Assembly: GCA_036244855.1 (NCBI GenBank)
Contig: BQKZ01000018.1
Coordinates: 101,293 to 165,292, forward strand
From: Temnopleurus reevesii
Lineage: Eukaryota > Echinodermata > Echinoidea > Temnopleuroida > Temnopleuridae
DNA: 64,000 bases
Direction: 5' to 3'
Below are positions 38,315-49,819 of the stretch, in pieces; the first letter of the stretch is position 1; every line of letters starts with the position of its first letter. Position numbers and translations under genes: made by a program. Below the pieces are notes generated by a model that was not told where the DNA came from, searched no databases, and saw nothing but the letters and a program-made list of their open reading frames with translations.

Positions 38315-38680
38315 CTGATGTTGATGATGACTGGCATGTGTTTAGATGCACTAATGGGTGGTATGCACATGAGTGCAGAAACACATGTGTCGCTGGATGG
38401 TAACTCAACATCTAATGCTGAAAGCAGGGATGCTTGGGTCTCCGATTCAGCCTCACTTTGGTGTTCACAAACTTTATAGGTGTCTTTGAGGATAACTGCT
38501 TCTTTCTTTTTTTGCAGCAGATGTTATTTATTCCTCATGATTTTGTTATTGAATTGAGGGAATATTAATTGGAGTTTCCCCACAGGTAAAATCATTGCAT
38601 TGTTGATGGTTACCTGCCATTTGAGGAATGTTGTGCAGGAAAGCAAATCGGGTGTATATGAATTAGAATCGGAGGGAAGG

Positions 38681-38713
38681 AGGGAGAGAGGGAGAGAGAG
38701 AGAGAGAGAGAGG
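38681..38713. repeat. GA microsatellite
   Basis: A run of AG/GAG units of about 33 bp, within a purine-rich patch extending to about 38735. Confidence 0.85.
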
Positions 38714-39497
38714 AGAAGGTGGAGGTTTGGATTGAAAACTAGAAAGGATTGTGAATGCACGAGCAGAGAACTGGATGGAGAGGGGGGGGGGGAATTGACT
38801 CCACCCTGACTATTGGTGAACATTTTTCTTTTCGTTTTCCATTCCACTGGCTGGAAGGGAAGACCCCTTCTCCTCTTTTTTGGCTTGTCTTTCCATCATG
38901 GATCTGTAGAAATGGATAATGGAGAAAAGTTGGAACTAAATCTTGAAAAAGAAAATCAATTTTTAGGACAGAGAATGAGAATAGAAGAGGGGATGAGGTT
39001 TCTGAAAAAGAAAAGAGAAAAGAGAAAAAGGACAAGTAATTGGTTATTTGAAAGTTTAACATGAATACAACCTACTGCACTAGGAGAATGATGGTGATGA
39101 AGAGGTTGGGAAAATATTCTAAAGGGCAGTTGAACAGGGAAAATTGGCTGAATTTCGCTGGTTTCTTCATATCAATGTCACAAGTTTTCATGCACATCTG
39201 CCTATTACCCGCGGACAATCTGTCTCTTTCATCACCACCGCAGAGGTGAATGCCCAAACCAACTGGCATTTGTGTCAATAGCTGGTCTCTCGCTCATCAA
39301 ATAACATGTTTGACTGTGGCTTCCCTATGAAAGCACTTCTTCCTCTCACCCCCATCCCCTTGTCCTGAAGCCAACGTTAAAAGAGGTTGGGGTCGAGGCA
39401 GACAAAGTGATGCAGTGTAGTGTCTCATCATCTTGTTGGTCTGTGTCACGGTTGCACTTGCTGTGGTTTAGGATACCGGCCCATGGATTTTTTTTTT

Positions 39498-39617
39498 CAA
39501 GGGGAGGGGGTTTTATCAAAGAGGTTCATCGTCCATGAAGGTTTGACGAGCATACTCCACCCCCCCCAAAAAAAGTTTATTGATGAGGAACCTCTTTGAC
39601 CCCACCCCCACCCCTTG
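39498..39617. repeat. Imperfect inverted repeat of 120 bp
   Basis: Left CAAGGGGAGGGGG...TCAAAGAGGTTCATC (39498-39530) pairs with right GATGAGGAACCTCTTTGACC and the C-rich run ending CCCCTTG (39617). The loop is about 50 bp. It may be a small palindromic element; no second copy was found in the window. Confidence 0.6.
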
Positions 39618-39619
39618 AA

Positions 39620-42600
39620 TATCTGATGCCTGGGCAATGTGCTTTTGCATAGTCGAGCAAATGCTTTCCAAATCGAGCATTTTCAACTATTCTCTGACCA
39701 TTTTGTGTGACAAAGTTCAAATTTTGTATCCAAGAAATTTTTAATGCACGTCCCTCACGATCCTGACCTCCATGAATTTAGTTATAATAAATTCACTTGT
39801 GTCTGACCAGGTCGTCCCTGTACGTGCTTCGGTGGCAATCAGAATAGCACGAAGTTGGCAGGATGTGTTTATGTTTACCCAGTTGATGGTAGGGGCATGC
39901 CTCCATCTGCACTGCCCCAAATCCAGTTTGCTTTTCCAAAGAATAGCTCACTTCAGATGAATTGTCTCAGTGATTAATAATTGCAGTAGAGGGCCCGCAC
40001 AGGCAATGATGAAGGAGTTTCTTTATGTCTGAAACGTGCGAAATGTCTGGATGTCTCACGAGCTGCGTTTGCTTTGAATGTCACAACAAACTCGAAACAT
40101 CTTTCGTCATCATGCTATATCTTCAAATGCAATTCAGTGATGTATCACTTTATTGGATTTGTTGCCATAGCACATTTCAGGAGGGCCAATTTGTTTGAAG
40201 AATTAACCATTTAGTAGTTTACACACTTGTCTGTGTTTGGAAAACATCCTGTGTAGCCTGTATGTATGTAAAGTATGGGAAAATAAGAGGAGAATAACTG
40301 TAGCTCAAAGACATATTTAAATACAAAGTGATTACTGTTTGGCTTTTGACTTGTTTGCTTAAAGTGGACATTGAATAGGTACATTTAGAATGGTGGCTCA
40401 CAGGATTTAGATGTTTATTTGAGGTACTGAAGATGAATGTACTTAATGAGCAATTTGCTTATGGGGGTAAACAGCTTAATAGTGGGACAATTAATAACAT
40501 CATTGTTATGGTAAGTGTGTTGTTGCCTGAAAAGATTTTATGAAAAAAATACTAAAGTATTTTTGGTGTACAGTGATTGTTAAAGCAAAAATCAGAAATG
40601 TTTAGAGGCCGAAATGGAAATCGCTAATTTTTTAAGAGCGTTACTGTTCCCAGACTGCGCTCGAAAGGGTAGAGGGATTAGGAATAGGTTGTTCATGCGA
40701 AGGAGACTTGCTTCAATGTTACCACAACAATTTTTATTAGATATGTTCACAGCTTTCAGCAAACTATGAATGACGTAGTGTAGGTGATGTTTATCTGATA
40801 TCAAGGGTCAAATATGGATTGCAACATCGTGATTACTGTAGTTTGTTTCTCAAAAGAGCTGCATATATCACATTAACAAACTTTTTCTATCCAAATTTAT
40901 CAAACCTGTTTTTGGGAACTTGCAAATTCAACTTCACTTACTAAAGGCAAAGAAGATTTTTTTTTTAGAAAACCCCAAAACAGTGCATTAGTCATCCCAA
41001 CTTTTGTTACAATCCCCTTCCACATTGGTCCTTTTTAAGAAGGGGAGCCATATTTGAACAAGACACAGTTGTATTGGGTATTACCAAGAGTAAATTTCCG
41101 CCCTTTCTTGCATCTTTAGTACAAAAATAAGAGGCTTATGTGGATTAGCCCTTTCTCTATGCCCACCTTTCAGTTCTGTTGGAGGTAGAGTAAAGAAAGA
41201 TTTTTAATGCTATGTGATTTTGTGTGCTTGATGAATTTCTATTGATGCTTAAAGCGATCATGATCCATGGAAGATAGGATTGAGGTCTGGTCATGTCGGG
41301 AGGCATCAAAAGGAATCCTTTCAGGAGATGTCAGACATGTCTGATGAACAAATGTAAATCGACTGGCATCTGAACTTTTTTGTTCTCTCCCTTTCTGTCC
41401 TTTAGATTTTAATATAATACTTTAATATATCTTCATGTTCGTGCTCTGTATACATGGCCACATATACAATATGCTTGCAGCTCTTGCAGCTTGCCAGATA
41501 CTTTTGATTTGACTTGAAGGCGGCATGGATTTTACATGGATTTTGCACTTGCCTGTACACTAACTATAATAATGATAATAATATTATTTCTTAAATAGCG
41601 CTATTCCCATATGGCCCAAAGCGCTCAATCAATATTATACCCACTGTCAAAGGATGTATATATTGATAGCAACTATACTGTATTATTTTGTTTTATTTGT
41701 ACTACATGCAATCACACTCTCACAGTATATTCATGTCATTGAACCTGAAATATGAACTAACGTGGTATCAATAGGGTACCTTGAGGAATCACTGTAAATT
41801 CTTATTGCACTATTGTCTAAATGTCCTTTCGATACTCGTGGGGTTCATGTGTCGGTGAACATGTCAGATCATGGTCAGATAGCAGAAATGTTTGATTTGG
41901 AATCATGGATTAAAAACTATTTTCTGGCAGAGAATGGGTTACGTGAGCAGGAGCTGGTCACAAAAGAGAGAGGGAGAGGGAGAGAAAAGAGGGGCAAGAC
42001 TTGCAGTTAGGATTGTTGATCCGTGAGGAAACAGAGGCTAAAATAACGGTATCAAGGTTCTGGAAGGGATGATCGTGCGATTAATTCACATTAATGTCTA
42101 TAAAGGACTGGTCTGTAAAAGGATGATTTTTTTGTTGTATTGATTATTGAGCAATATGTCCTCTGAGGAAGATGCACTGATTTGATCAATCTGGTAGATT
42201 CTATCAATTGTTGGCTATCATCAGAGCGTGATTGAATATCTTGCCACATATATACATCATAGATATTTATGAAAACTGAACCTTTTGTTGATCAAAGTTT
42301 ACCCACAAATCTACAGAGTTGTGAATGAATAGGGGTAATCATTCTTTTGAGAAGGCTTTAGGTGTGCTACCATTGTCCTGCCTGCTTGTTTCCATTCATT
42401 CTGCCGGAAGCCTTACAGAATACCATAGTACACATATATGGCTCTTGCCTTTTTAAAATGTTCCACAAATAGAATTATGTTCCCATCTTGTATTCAAATT
42501 ATGTTTTCCTTTACTTGCATGCGAAGAAAACAAGAAATATAAATAGAATGAAATTGTATGATTGGATAAGTGGGTGAATCAATTAAGAATTTTTTTTTTT

Positions 42601-43190
42601 AATTTTGTTTATGGAGCTCGATTCTAAATTGTCGTAGTTTAAATGGAGGATAGAGGGAAGGAAAAATAATTCCATATGCCTGCACCAATTGACCTAATGT
42701 ATGCACTATCATACTTGGTATCGTGGTGAAACATGGGGAAATTATGTGCTCAGAACTTTAGTAGTCCCATGGGCTTCTGCTCATGTTCTTGTCTCCAATG
42801 TCGACTACTTTCTGGCTTTGTTACATGATCTATGCCACAAAGGTAATGAACATAATTCGATTCAATGGACTAGGGCAGATGAAATACGATCTTGTCTCCA
42901 CATGAATTAATTCCAATAAGTTTACAAATGACTCATAAGGATTTTACAAAGGGCAATCTGCGCTACTTTGTTACAGTAATCATATTGCGAAATATCTTTT
43001 GCTTTTTCATGTGAAAATTTGAAATGTATTATTATCCAAAGAAATAGTAAATCTAACGAAGGAAATCAGAGGATTCAGTCTGTTGTAAATATTGTTTCAA
43101 ATTCAAGAAATATTTCCAGGAAACTCGTGGAAGATAGTGCTAGAGAAATGTAATTGTATTTTTAGAAAGAATGAAGTTGAACTTTTATTC
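39620..43190. other. Intron stretch with no recognisable gene
   Basis: AT-rich. At about 41566-41640 an ATAATAATA run is followed by TAGCGCTATTCCCATATGG and CAAAGCGCTCAA, which resembles a fragment of a widespread SINE-type 3' end (tentative). Otherwise nothing supportable. Confidence 0.4.
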
Positions 43191-43194
43191 CAAA

Positions 43195-43378
43195 TAAAAA
43201 AAAATGTACAAAGTTAATGGAGAGTCTGCAAGCACATATCCTAGGCCAGGTTTCGGTGTGTGCATGAGCAGAGCTTGATACAGGGTATGCATCATGTGAC
43301 TACATCACACACAGGATAGAACATTGCCTAGAGTATGTGCTTGCAGACTAACACTCCATTAACTTTGTACATTTTTTG
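43195..43378. mobile_element. Family B MITE inside a larger palindrome
   Basis: The core has AGTCTGCAAGCACATATCCT at the left and GTATGTGCTTGCAGACTA at the right, with the family GTGTGTGCATGAGCAGAGC motif inside. The palindrome continues outward: AAAATGTACAAAGTTAATGG at the left (43201-43220) matches CCATTAACTTTGTACATTTT at the right. These outer arms are unlike the outer arms of the 9889-10110 copy. Confidence 0.85.
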
Positions 43379-44452
43379 TCCACTAGTATATTACAAATTC
43401 TGCTAAAATTGCCAACTCAATGATACCCATCAGAGGACATCAGTGGAACTTAGAAAATTAATAATTTTTTAACAGATTGTCTGATTTTCTCAATATTCTC
43501 ACAATTTTTAATCTGATTTTTTCTTCATAATATTTAGGGATTGATCCCCCTTTAAACTATGAAAGACAAGACTGCAGTCTGAATCTTGTGAATGAGGTCA
43601 AAATCTTAAATCTACAAAACAGTCTTTTCCAAATTGTTGACAGTTTGATTGAAAAAGGAAGGAGAGGATGGATAGTGTGTGAGAAGTTTTTATTCGAAAG
43701 GGAAAAGTGTTTGAAACCAAATTTCCTCTGACTTATTTTTTTTTTGCTTTTGGCAGGTTCAAGATTTTCTTTGAATAAAGATTTTGCAGGTCCTTGAATT
43801 GATTCTGCTTTAGTGTGAAACTGTTTGCGAGCTTTTGTTTGTTGTTGATCTTTTCAAAAGGCATGCACTTTCAGGCAAAAAGTAGCAAGTGACATAGTAT
43901 ACCAATCCCAGAATTATTCCAATTGAATATTCAGAGTAAATGCCTTCAAACACCTCAAACATTCTTCTTCTCAGTGGGTTCTGAGGAGATTGAAACGTTT
44001 ATCATATTCTTATTTTAATCATAGATAATTTGCTTGTAAGAATTTTTTTTTCTATTTTAAAACATGGAAGAAAACTAAATTTTACTTCCTTCCTTTCGAC
44101 AAATTTCCGGAGACTCGTTCAGAGATGTCAATCAGTGTATAATCCTTGGTCCAAACACTAGTCCTTGAATTGGGACCATGTTCAGGGACAGATTGGTCCC
44201 TGGGTCCAGGTCCATTGGGGCGAGTGTGAAGAGATTGGCACAGGCTGCATGAGAAAGGATGAAAACATCCCACAAGTTTTTCTTTTGCATGACCTGTAAT
44301 ACATGCAGGTGCGCCCTATTTATTGGTCAATTCATGAAATGAAAGACAGGGAAAGGGGGATTTTTTGTGTATTTGTCTACATTTGTGATTTTTGCGATGC
44401 TTGATTGTATATAATGTCATTGTTGTGTCTGCTTAAGGCTCTATCAACGTGT

Positions 44453-44542
44453 GCATGTGTGTGTGTGTTTGTCGGTATGTTTGCGGGAGAGTGAGAGATT
44501 GAGGGAGTGAGAGAGGAGAGAGCGAGAGAGAGAGAGAGCATT
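44453..44542. repeat. TG and GA microsatellites
   Basis: A short GTGTGTGTG run near 44453-44470 is followed by GAGAGA-rich sequence from about 44487 to 44540. Confidence 0.8.
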
Positions 44543-44796
44543 GTAAAGATAAAGAATTGTAGTCTATGGGTGCAAGATCATAGAAATAAAAATTATATCA
44601 CAACTGGGCAAATCATCCCGAAAGACATTTGAAAATACAGAGAGAGAGACGGTTGAAGATTTGTGTGATTTCTAGTCGTGAAAAGACAGCAGGGTTCAGG
44701 CTGTAGTGGCGTCTGAAGATAGTTTGCTCTTGTCATGTTAACACTACTGGCAAACATGCGATTGATTGTGTAAAGTTTACTCAGACAAAATGTGAC

Positions 44797-45222
44797 AATG
44801 GAGGGACTGGTCTGCAATGGATTACTGTGTCAGGGTTTGTAAGGTTCATGTCAGGTGCAAGGCAAAGGGCAGGTAAAGACCCTGTTCAAACTAGTGTAGT
44901 ATCTTCATGTTGAGGTATATAAGATTGGTTTAGGGTGTGTTTTAAGGTACGTAGTTGAAAACTGAACCTTTTAGATTGGAGGGACTGGTCTGCAATGGAT
45001 TACTGTGTCAGGGATTGTGAGGTTCAAGTTAGGTGCAAGGCAAAGGGCAGGTAGAGACCCTGTTCTTACTAGTGTATAATATCTTCATGTTGAGGTGTAT
45101 AAGATTGGTTTAGGGTGTGTTTTAAGGTTGTTGAAAACTGTACCTTTTAGTTTTAGATTGGAGGGACTGGTCTGCAATGGATCACTGTGTCAGGGATTGT
45201 AAGGTTCAAGTTAGGTACAAGG
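44797..45222 (+). repeat. Tandem array, 178-182-bp period, about 2.4 units
   Basis: GGAGGGACTGGTCTGCAATG occurs at 44800, 44978 and 45160. Units share GGTGCAAGGCAAAGGGCAGG and TTAGGGTGTGTTTTAAGGT. The third unit breaks off after about 60 bp. Units one and two are over 90% identical by eye. Confidence 0.88.
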
Positions 45223-45229
45223 TGGTCAT

Positions 45230-47180
45230 AGAAGTGAAATTGGGGATCATTTTGATAGTCAAAAGGATCAATTCTAAGGATCAATTTCCAAGTTGTACTC
45301 CACTTAGGCTGGTCCATTTCATGGTCAGATTTTAATGCTGAAGAATGCTGCCAGCGCTCTAGAAAGTTTTTATGCAGTGAAAATTCCTCTGTTTCGTTTA
45401 TCATTACATTAGATTTCATAATAAGTTCAGAGGTGTTTATGATTTCTTTAGGAAAAAAAATGACCCACCAGAGTTCAATAGTTGAATTGGCAACTTGATC
45501 ACTTGCATTGGTTCACTCTTCAAAAGATTTTGATGTGATCCTTCCAAAAGAGAACCGCTCATATCTCTAGCTAATGAGAACTGTCTGAAAGGTGTGAGAG
45601 ATGTGTCAAAAGTCTGCGAGAAAAGGAAGAATGTGTTTGATTTCAATAATAGGACCCAATGGTTCTGAAAGACATGGCATGTTTCTTCGCAAACAGTTGA
45701 AATATTTGTCAAATTTTGATCAAATGAAAATGACAGTGCATTATTTATCACTTGTCATACAAATGCCCCACCCCAACCCCCACCCCAACCCAAAGAAAGC
45801 ATGAAGCCAGTTCTTGAAATTCTTTTATGTATACCAATCTCGATTTTTAGAGCTATTTTTATTTCACAAAGTGTCAATTATTAATTTGGAACACCTTTGA
45901 TAATAGCTCTTCCGAACAACAAAACAGTGCTCTTTATTATATTTTAGAGAGGACACAATTTAATCTTTCCTTACCCTTTATTCTCAACAGACCTATAGGC
46001 CTAATTCCCTCCGAGACAGTGTTCACGTTATTAGACGCTGTGTAAATCCATAATATAATCGTTATTAATAAGTTGAACATACGGTGCAGGAGATCGCCTT
46101 ATTTCCATGTGCTTGATTGCAATGATGGAGAAGGACATATTAATTATGTGATGACATATTTTCGTAGAGATCGTGGTATACCGTTAACACCTGACTATTA
46201 AAGGCTTTCCTATTTTTAAAGGTATTTGACGTCTTGGTCTGAACACATGTGTTGAAAGGTATGACATGTCTCGGGTTCAATCAAGTTTGCTGTCTGTATG
46301 ATCTGCGTTGGGCTGAAGTCAAGAAACCCAAAGATTTGACAAAAAATTAAAATTCTGTATTTCAATACCAATTTTTCTATCCAGACAATACTTCATGTAG
46401 CAAGTCTTTTAGCCTGTTCCAGTGCCCAGAAATGTAAACATACTTTTGTGTTTTGAATTTATCTCTTCAACTGTACTCTAATAAGTTTTCTGTATGAATT
46501 TTTCCCACAAATTGAAATTCAATCATTCGGTTAAAGTAAAAAAAGCTGGTATTTCAAATGATTCCAGTCATTAGAGAGGATCTGTCTTAAGATTAGATAT
46601 TGCAAGGATGTAACCATTTTGTTTCATTTGAATTTGATATTTGCTTGAAGTTTATAGATCTTTTAACATCCTTTTCAGTTCATGCCATCAAATTTCCAAC
46701 TGTATGCTATTGTATCCTTTGTGATATTATGACTTTTGGACATCAAGCTGAAAGCTATTTATAAAAAAAATTGTGACAATTCATTTATTGTACAAACTAG
46801 CTCTTAACAAAAAAGAAAATTGGTAGTGATCTAGATGAAAACGTGTCTGCATAAGGCAGAATCCCATAGAAAATAAGTAGCTTGAGGTCAATATTTAATG
46901 CAAAGTTTGATTTGGGATTGCAAGTAGTTATTGCTGTAGAACCCCCTTTGCCTTGTCGGTAACTCTAATCTTGGATTTCACAGAGTTTTTTTTGTGGAGC
47001 TCCAAGTTCACCTGTTATGGTGTGAAGAAGATGTTTGAACTTTTCGTTGTTTTGGTGGCTTTCTGAAAGTAAAAGGCTGACATCTTGTTCTCTTAGTACA
47101 AATGGAAGATATGTAGGGTGTTGATACTGCCATTGACTCCCTATTGTCTTCCAACAGACCATGTAGTCCAATGTAGTCTA
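45230..47180. other. Intron stretch with no recognisable gene
   Basis: AT-rich with a short C/A-rich run (CCCCACCCC type) near 45767-45790. Nothing else supportable. Confidence 0.4.
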
Positions 47181-47185
47181 ATTTG

Positions 47186-47613
47186 TTCATGTTCGCTACA
47201 AGACAAACTGTGTATCGAGCTGCCAACTTGCAGCTTGTATACATGGTTGGACAAACATTGAAGCTTGACCAATCTAGCAATAACCACTGCATGTCGTCAA
47301 CATTCCTTCGATTGTAATACCATTATTTTATATCATGTGAAAAAATAGTTTCTCTTTGTGCAAGAAAGATCCATGCTATCGATACTGACAAATTTCGCAA
47401 TGATATTCTTGACTCAGATCTTTTCTCATCTCCATNTTCATGTTCGCTACAAGACAAACTGTGTATCGAGCTGCCAACTTGCAGCTTGTATACATGGTTG
47501 GACAAACATTGAAGCTTGACCAATCTAGCAATAACCACTGCATGTCGTCAACATTCCTTTGATTGTAATACAATTATTTTATATCAGGTGAAAAAATAGT
47601 TTCTCATTGTGCA
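47186..47613 (+). repeat. 177-bp duplication abutting a single N
   Basis: The segment starting TTCATGTTCGCTACAAGACA at 47186-47362 recurs at 47437-47613 with only about five differences. The second copy begins immediately after the single N at 47436. This pattern is typical of an unmerged contig overlap or of two haplotypes placed in series. Confidence 0.8.
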
Positions 47614-48518
47614 TTTGAAAAATAAGTGCATACAATTTGAGAACATTACAAAAGTGGTCTATTTGTCTCCATACTCCTGAGTGAGAGTGTTATTTTGATG
47701 TCAATTTCTTTTTAATCCGAATCTCTGGAAGAAAGTTGTAAACATTTAATCACTATTCTTGAACTACATATCCTCCAGGTGTATGGCCTTAGTCCAATGC
47801 TACTGTAGTTTATATTCCTGAGCAACCTTTCTCCGTCATGGTTCTTGAGGATGAAAACAAAATTGTTTCAATCAATGTGTTATCCTTGTGTAACTGAGCC
47901 ATGGCTTCTTCGTAAAAGTACAGTTGTAATCAAACACTCTCTGCCCGAGCAGACACCAAATTCCAGTGTTTCTTCTCAAAAAGAAATGAAAGAAAAGAAA
48001 GGAGAGGGAAAAAAGAAAGACACGTCACGTGAGGAGCTCTGAGATCTGAGAGGCAAGCAAGTGAAACGATAGGCCAAGAGGCAGTGAAGTGTCAGACTCA
48101 TTTTGCCGAAATTTCTTTTGACTGTATTAGTACACCGTGCGAAACCTTGTGGGCGCTCAGGGTTGAAGTAAGAGCAGACGAAAGTTCTACCAAATGAATT
48201 AAAAGTCAAACTGGAGAGTGCTACATGTAGTGTATTAATGTAATTAGAGGGTTTTGAATTTACGTGACGTTGAAGAATAGGCTGGTTTAGTAATAGATTC
48301 AAATTGATGCAAGTTTCTTTCCTACAAGCTTAGTTACGTTGTATTCTTACACCCATCAGATACAATTGAAATGCAATACTCGGTATCTAGTGTGCATACA
48401 TCAACTGTTGCTATGTTTAGGTAAGCCTCTGGCAAACTTTCGGTTTGTCAAGAACAACCCTTGTGTGTAGAGAAAGCATAAAATTTGCCTCCATTAGTAT
48501 TAGTAAACACATCTATTG

Positions 48519-49157
48519 TGTTTAATTACATGGTTACGAAGCATCATATAATAGTGGTTAAGACTTATATTATCAAACCGAATGGTCATGAGTTCAAATC
48601 CAGCTATGCCAATACTTTTTTGTTAACTTAGCAAAAAATGATACACATTGAACTGCTCTCAACCCATGTTAGGTGAATGGGTATCTGACAGGAATGTTTG
48701 CTCCTTGAATTCTGCAAGAAGCTCTTGGATTAATTTATGCAAACTGTCTTTGGAGCTGGTTTTCTAATCTATTTGTAGATATGGTTACTCCCCAAAGTAG
48801 ATAGTAATGCATGAAAATGTGTATATTGGGTATGCTCCTGCAATGGGAGAAGTGGGACCCTCCACGCCCATCCTATTTGCCATGTGTGTGTTTTGTCAAT
48901 GGTTTTACAAGTATATATCGAGTCAAAATGTATCTTTTGTTACATTCAGTATGTCTCTATCTTCACACCATCACCCATTGGATGTCCGCACCGTTTACGA
49001 TGCAGTACTTTTTACTGCAGGCCGAAGGGGGCAGACACAAATTGATTGACACTTCCTGACATTTGCACAACAAGAAGCCACATAAACCCAACTGAAAATG
49101 ACATGTGACTGATTGAAGAAATCCTTACACACTGTTGACGATGTCCAATTGACGTAC
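48519..49157 (+). repeat. 640-bp direct duplication, copy 1, ending at an N
   Basis: Runs from TGTTTAATTACATGG to CCAATTGACGTAC, where a single N follows (49158). Copy 2 is at 49171-49812. The first two-thirds differ by scattered substitutions and small gaps, while the last 150-160 bp are identical. Copy 1 includes a tRNA-like SINE head at 48541-48605. Confidence 0.85.
48541..48725 (+). mobile_element. tRNA-derived SINE inside the duplication
   Basis: A-box-like TAGTGGTTAAGAC and B-box-like GAGTTCAAATCC are at tRNA spacing. They are followed by AACCCATGTTAGGTGAATGG and GTATCTGACAGGAATGTTTG, a body typical of deuterostome tRNA-derived SINEs with a GTGAATGGGTACC..GCAGGAA block. The counterpart in copy 2 is at about 49194-49380. 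Confidence 0.65.
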
Positions 49158-49170
49158 NTTGCTTCTATCT

Positions 49171-49812
49171 TGTTTAATTACATGGTTGGATTATGAAGTA
49201 TCATATAATGTTGGTTAAGACTTGTGTCTTCAAACCAAAAGGTTGTGGGTTAAAAATGAGCCATGCCGTTATTTTTTTAAAACTTAGCTTACTTAGAGTT
49301 ATACATATTGTACTCCACTCAACCTGTGTTGTGAATGAGTATCTGGCAGGAATATTTGTTGCTTTTAATTATGCTGGAAGCTCTTGGGTAAATGTTCATG
49401 CAAACTGTCTTTGGAGCTAGTTTCTTTATTTTCATTTAGATATTGTTACTCCCCAAAGTAGATAGTAATGCATGAAAACGTGCTTTAATACTGGATATGT
49501 TGTTGCATTGGGATGAAGTGACGAACCTTGTTCACCCCTATTTTATTTGATGTATATGTGCGAGTGGCTTTACAAGCATGTCTTGAGTAAAAATGTATCT
49601 TTTGTTACATTCAGTATGTCTTTATCTTCACACTTGATGTCCGTACCTTTTACGATGCAGTACTTTTTACTGCAGGCCGAAGGGGGCAGACACAAATTGA
49701 TTGACACTTCCTGACATTTGCACAACAAGAAGCCACATAAACCCAACTGAAAATGACATGTGACTGATTGAAGAAATCCTTACACACTGTTGACGATGTC
49801 CAATTGACGTAC
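49171..49812 (+). repeat. 640-bp direct duplication, copy 2
   Basis: Matches 48519-49157 at an offset of about 652-655 bp, starting just after the N at 49158. Its SINE head (about 49200-49270) is more decayed than that of copy 1 (the B box reads GGGTTAAAAATG). Confidence 0.85.
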
Positions 49813-49819
49813 CATGAAT

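Noticed and set aside
45153..45419. 88-codon minus-strand frame
   Set aside because: Begins in the 180-bp tandem array region and has no recognisable domain or splice signals.
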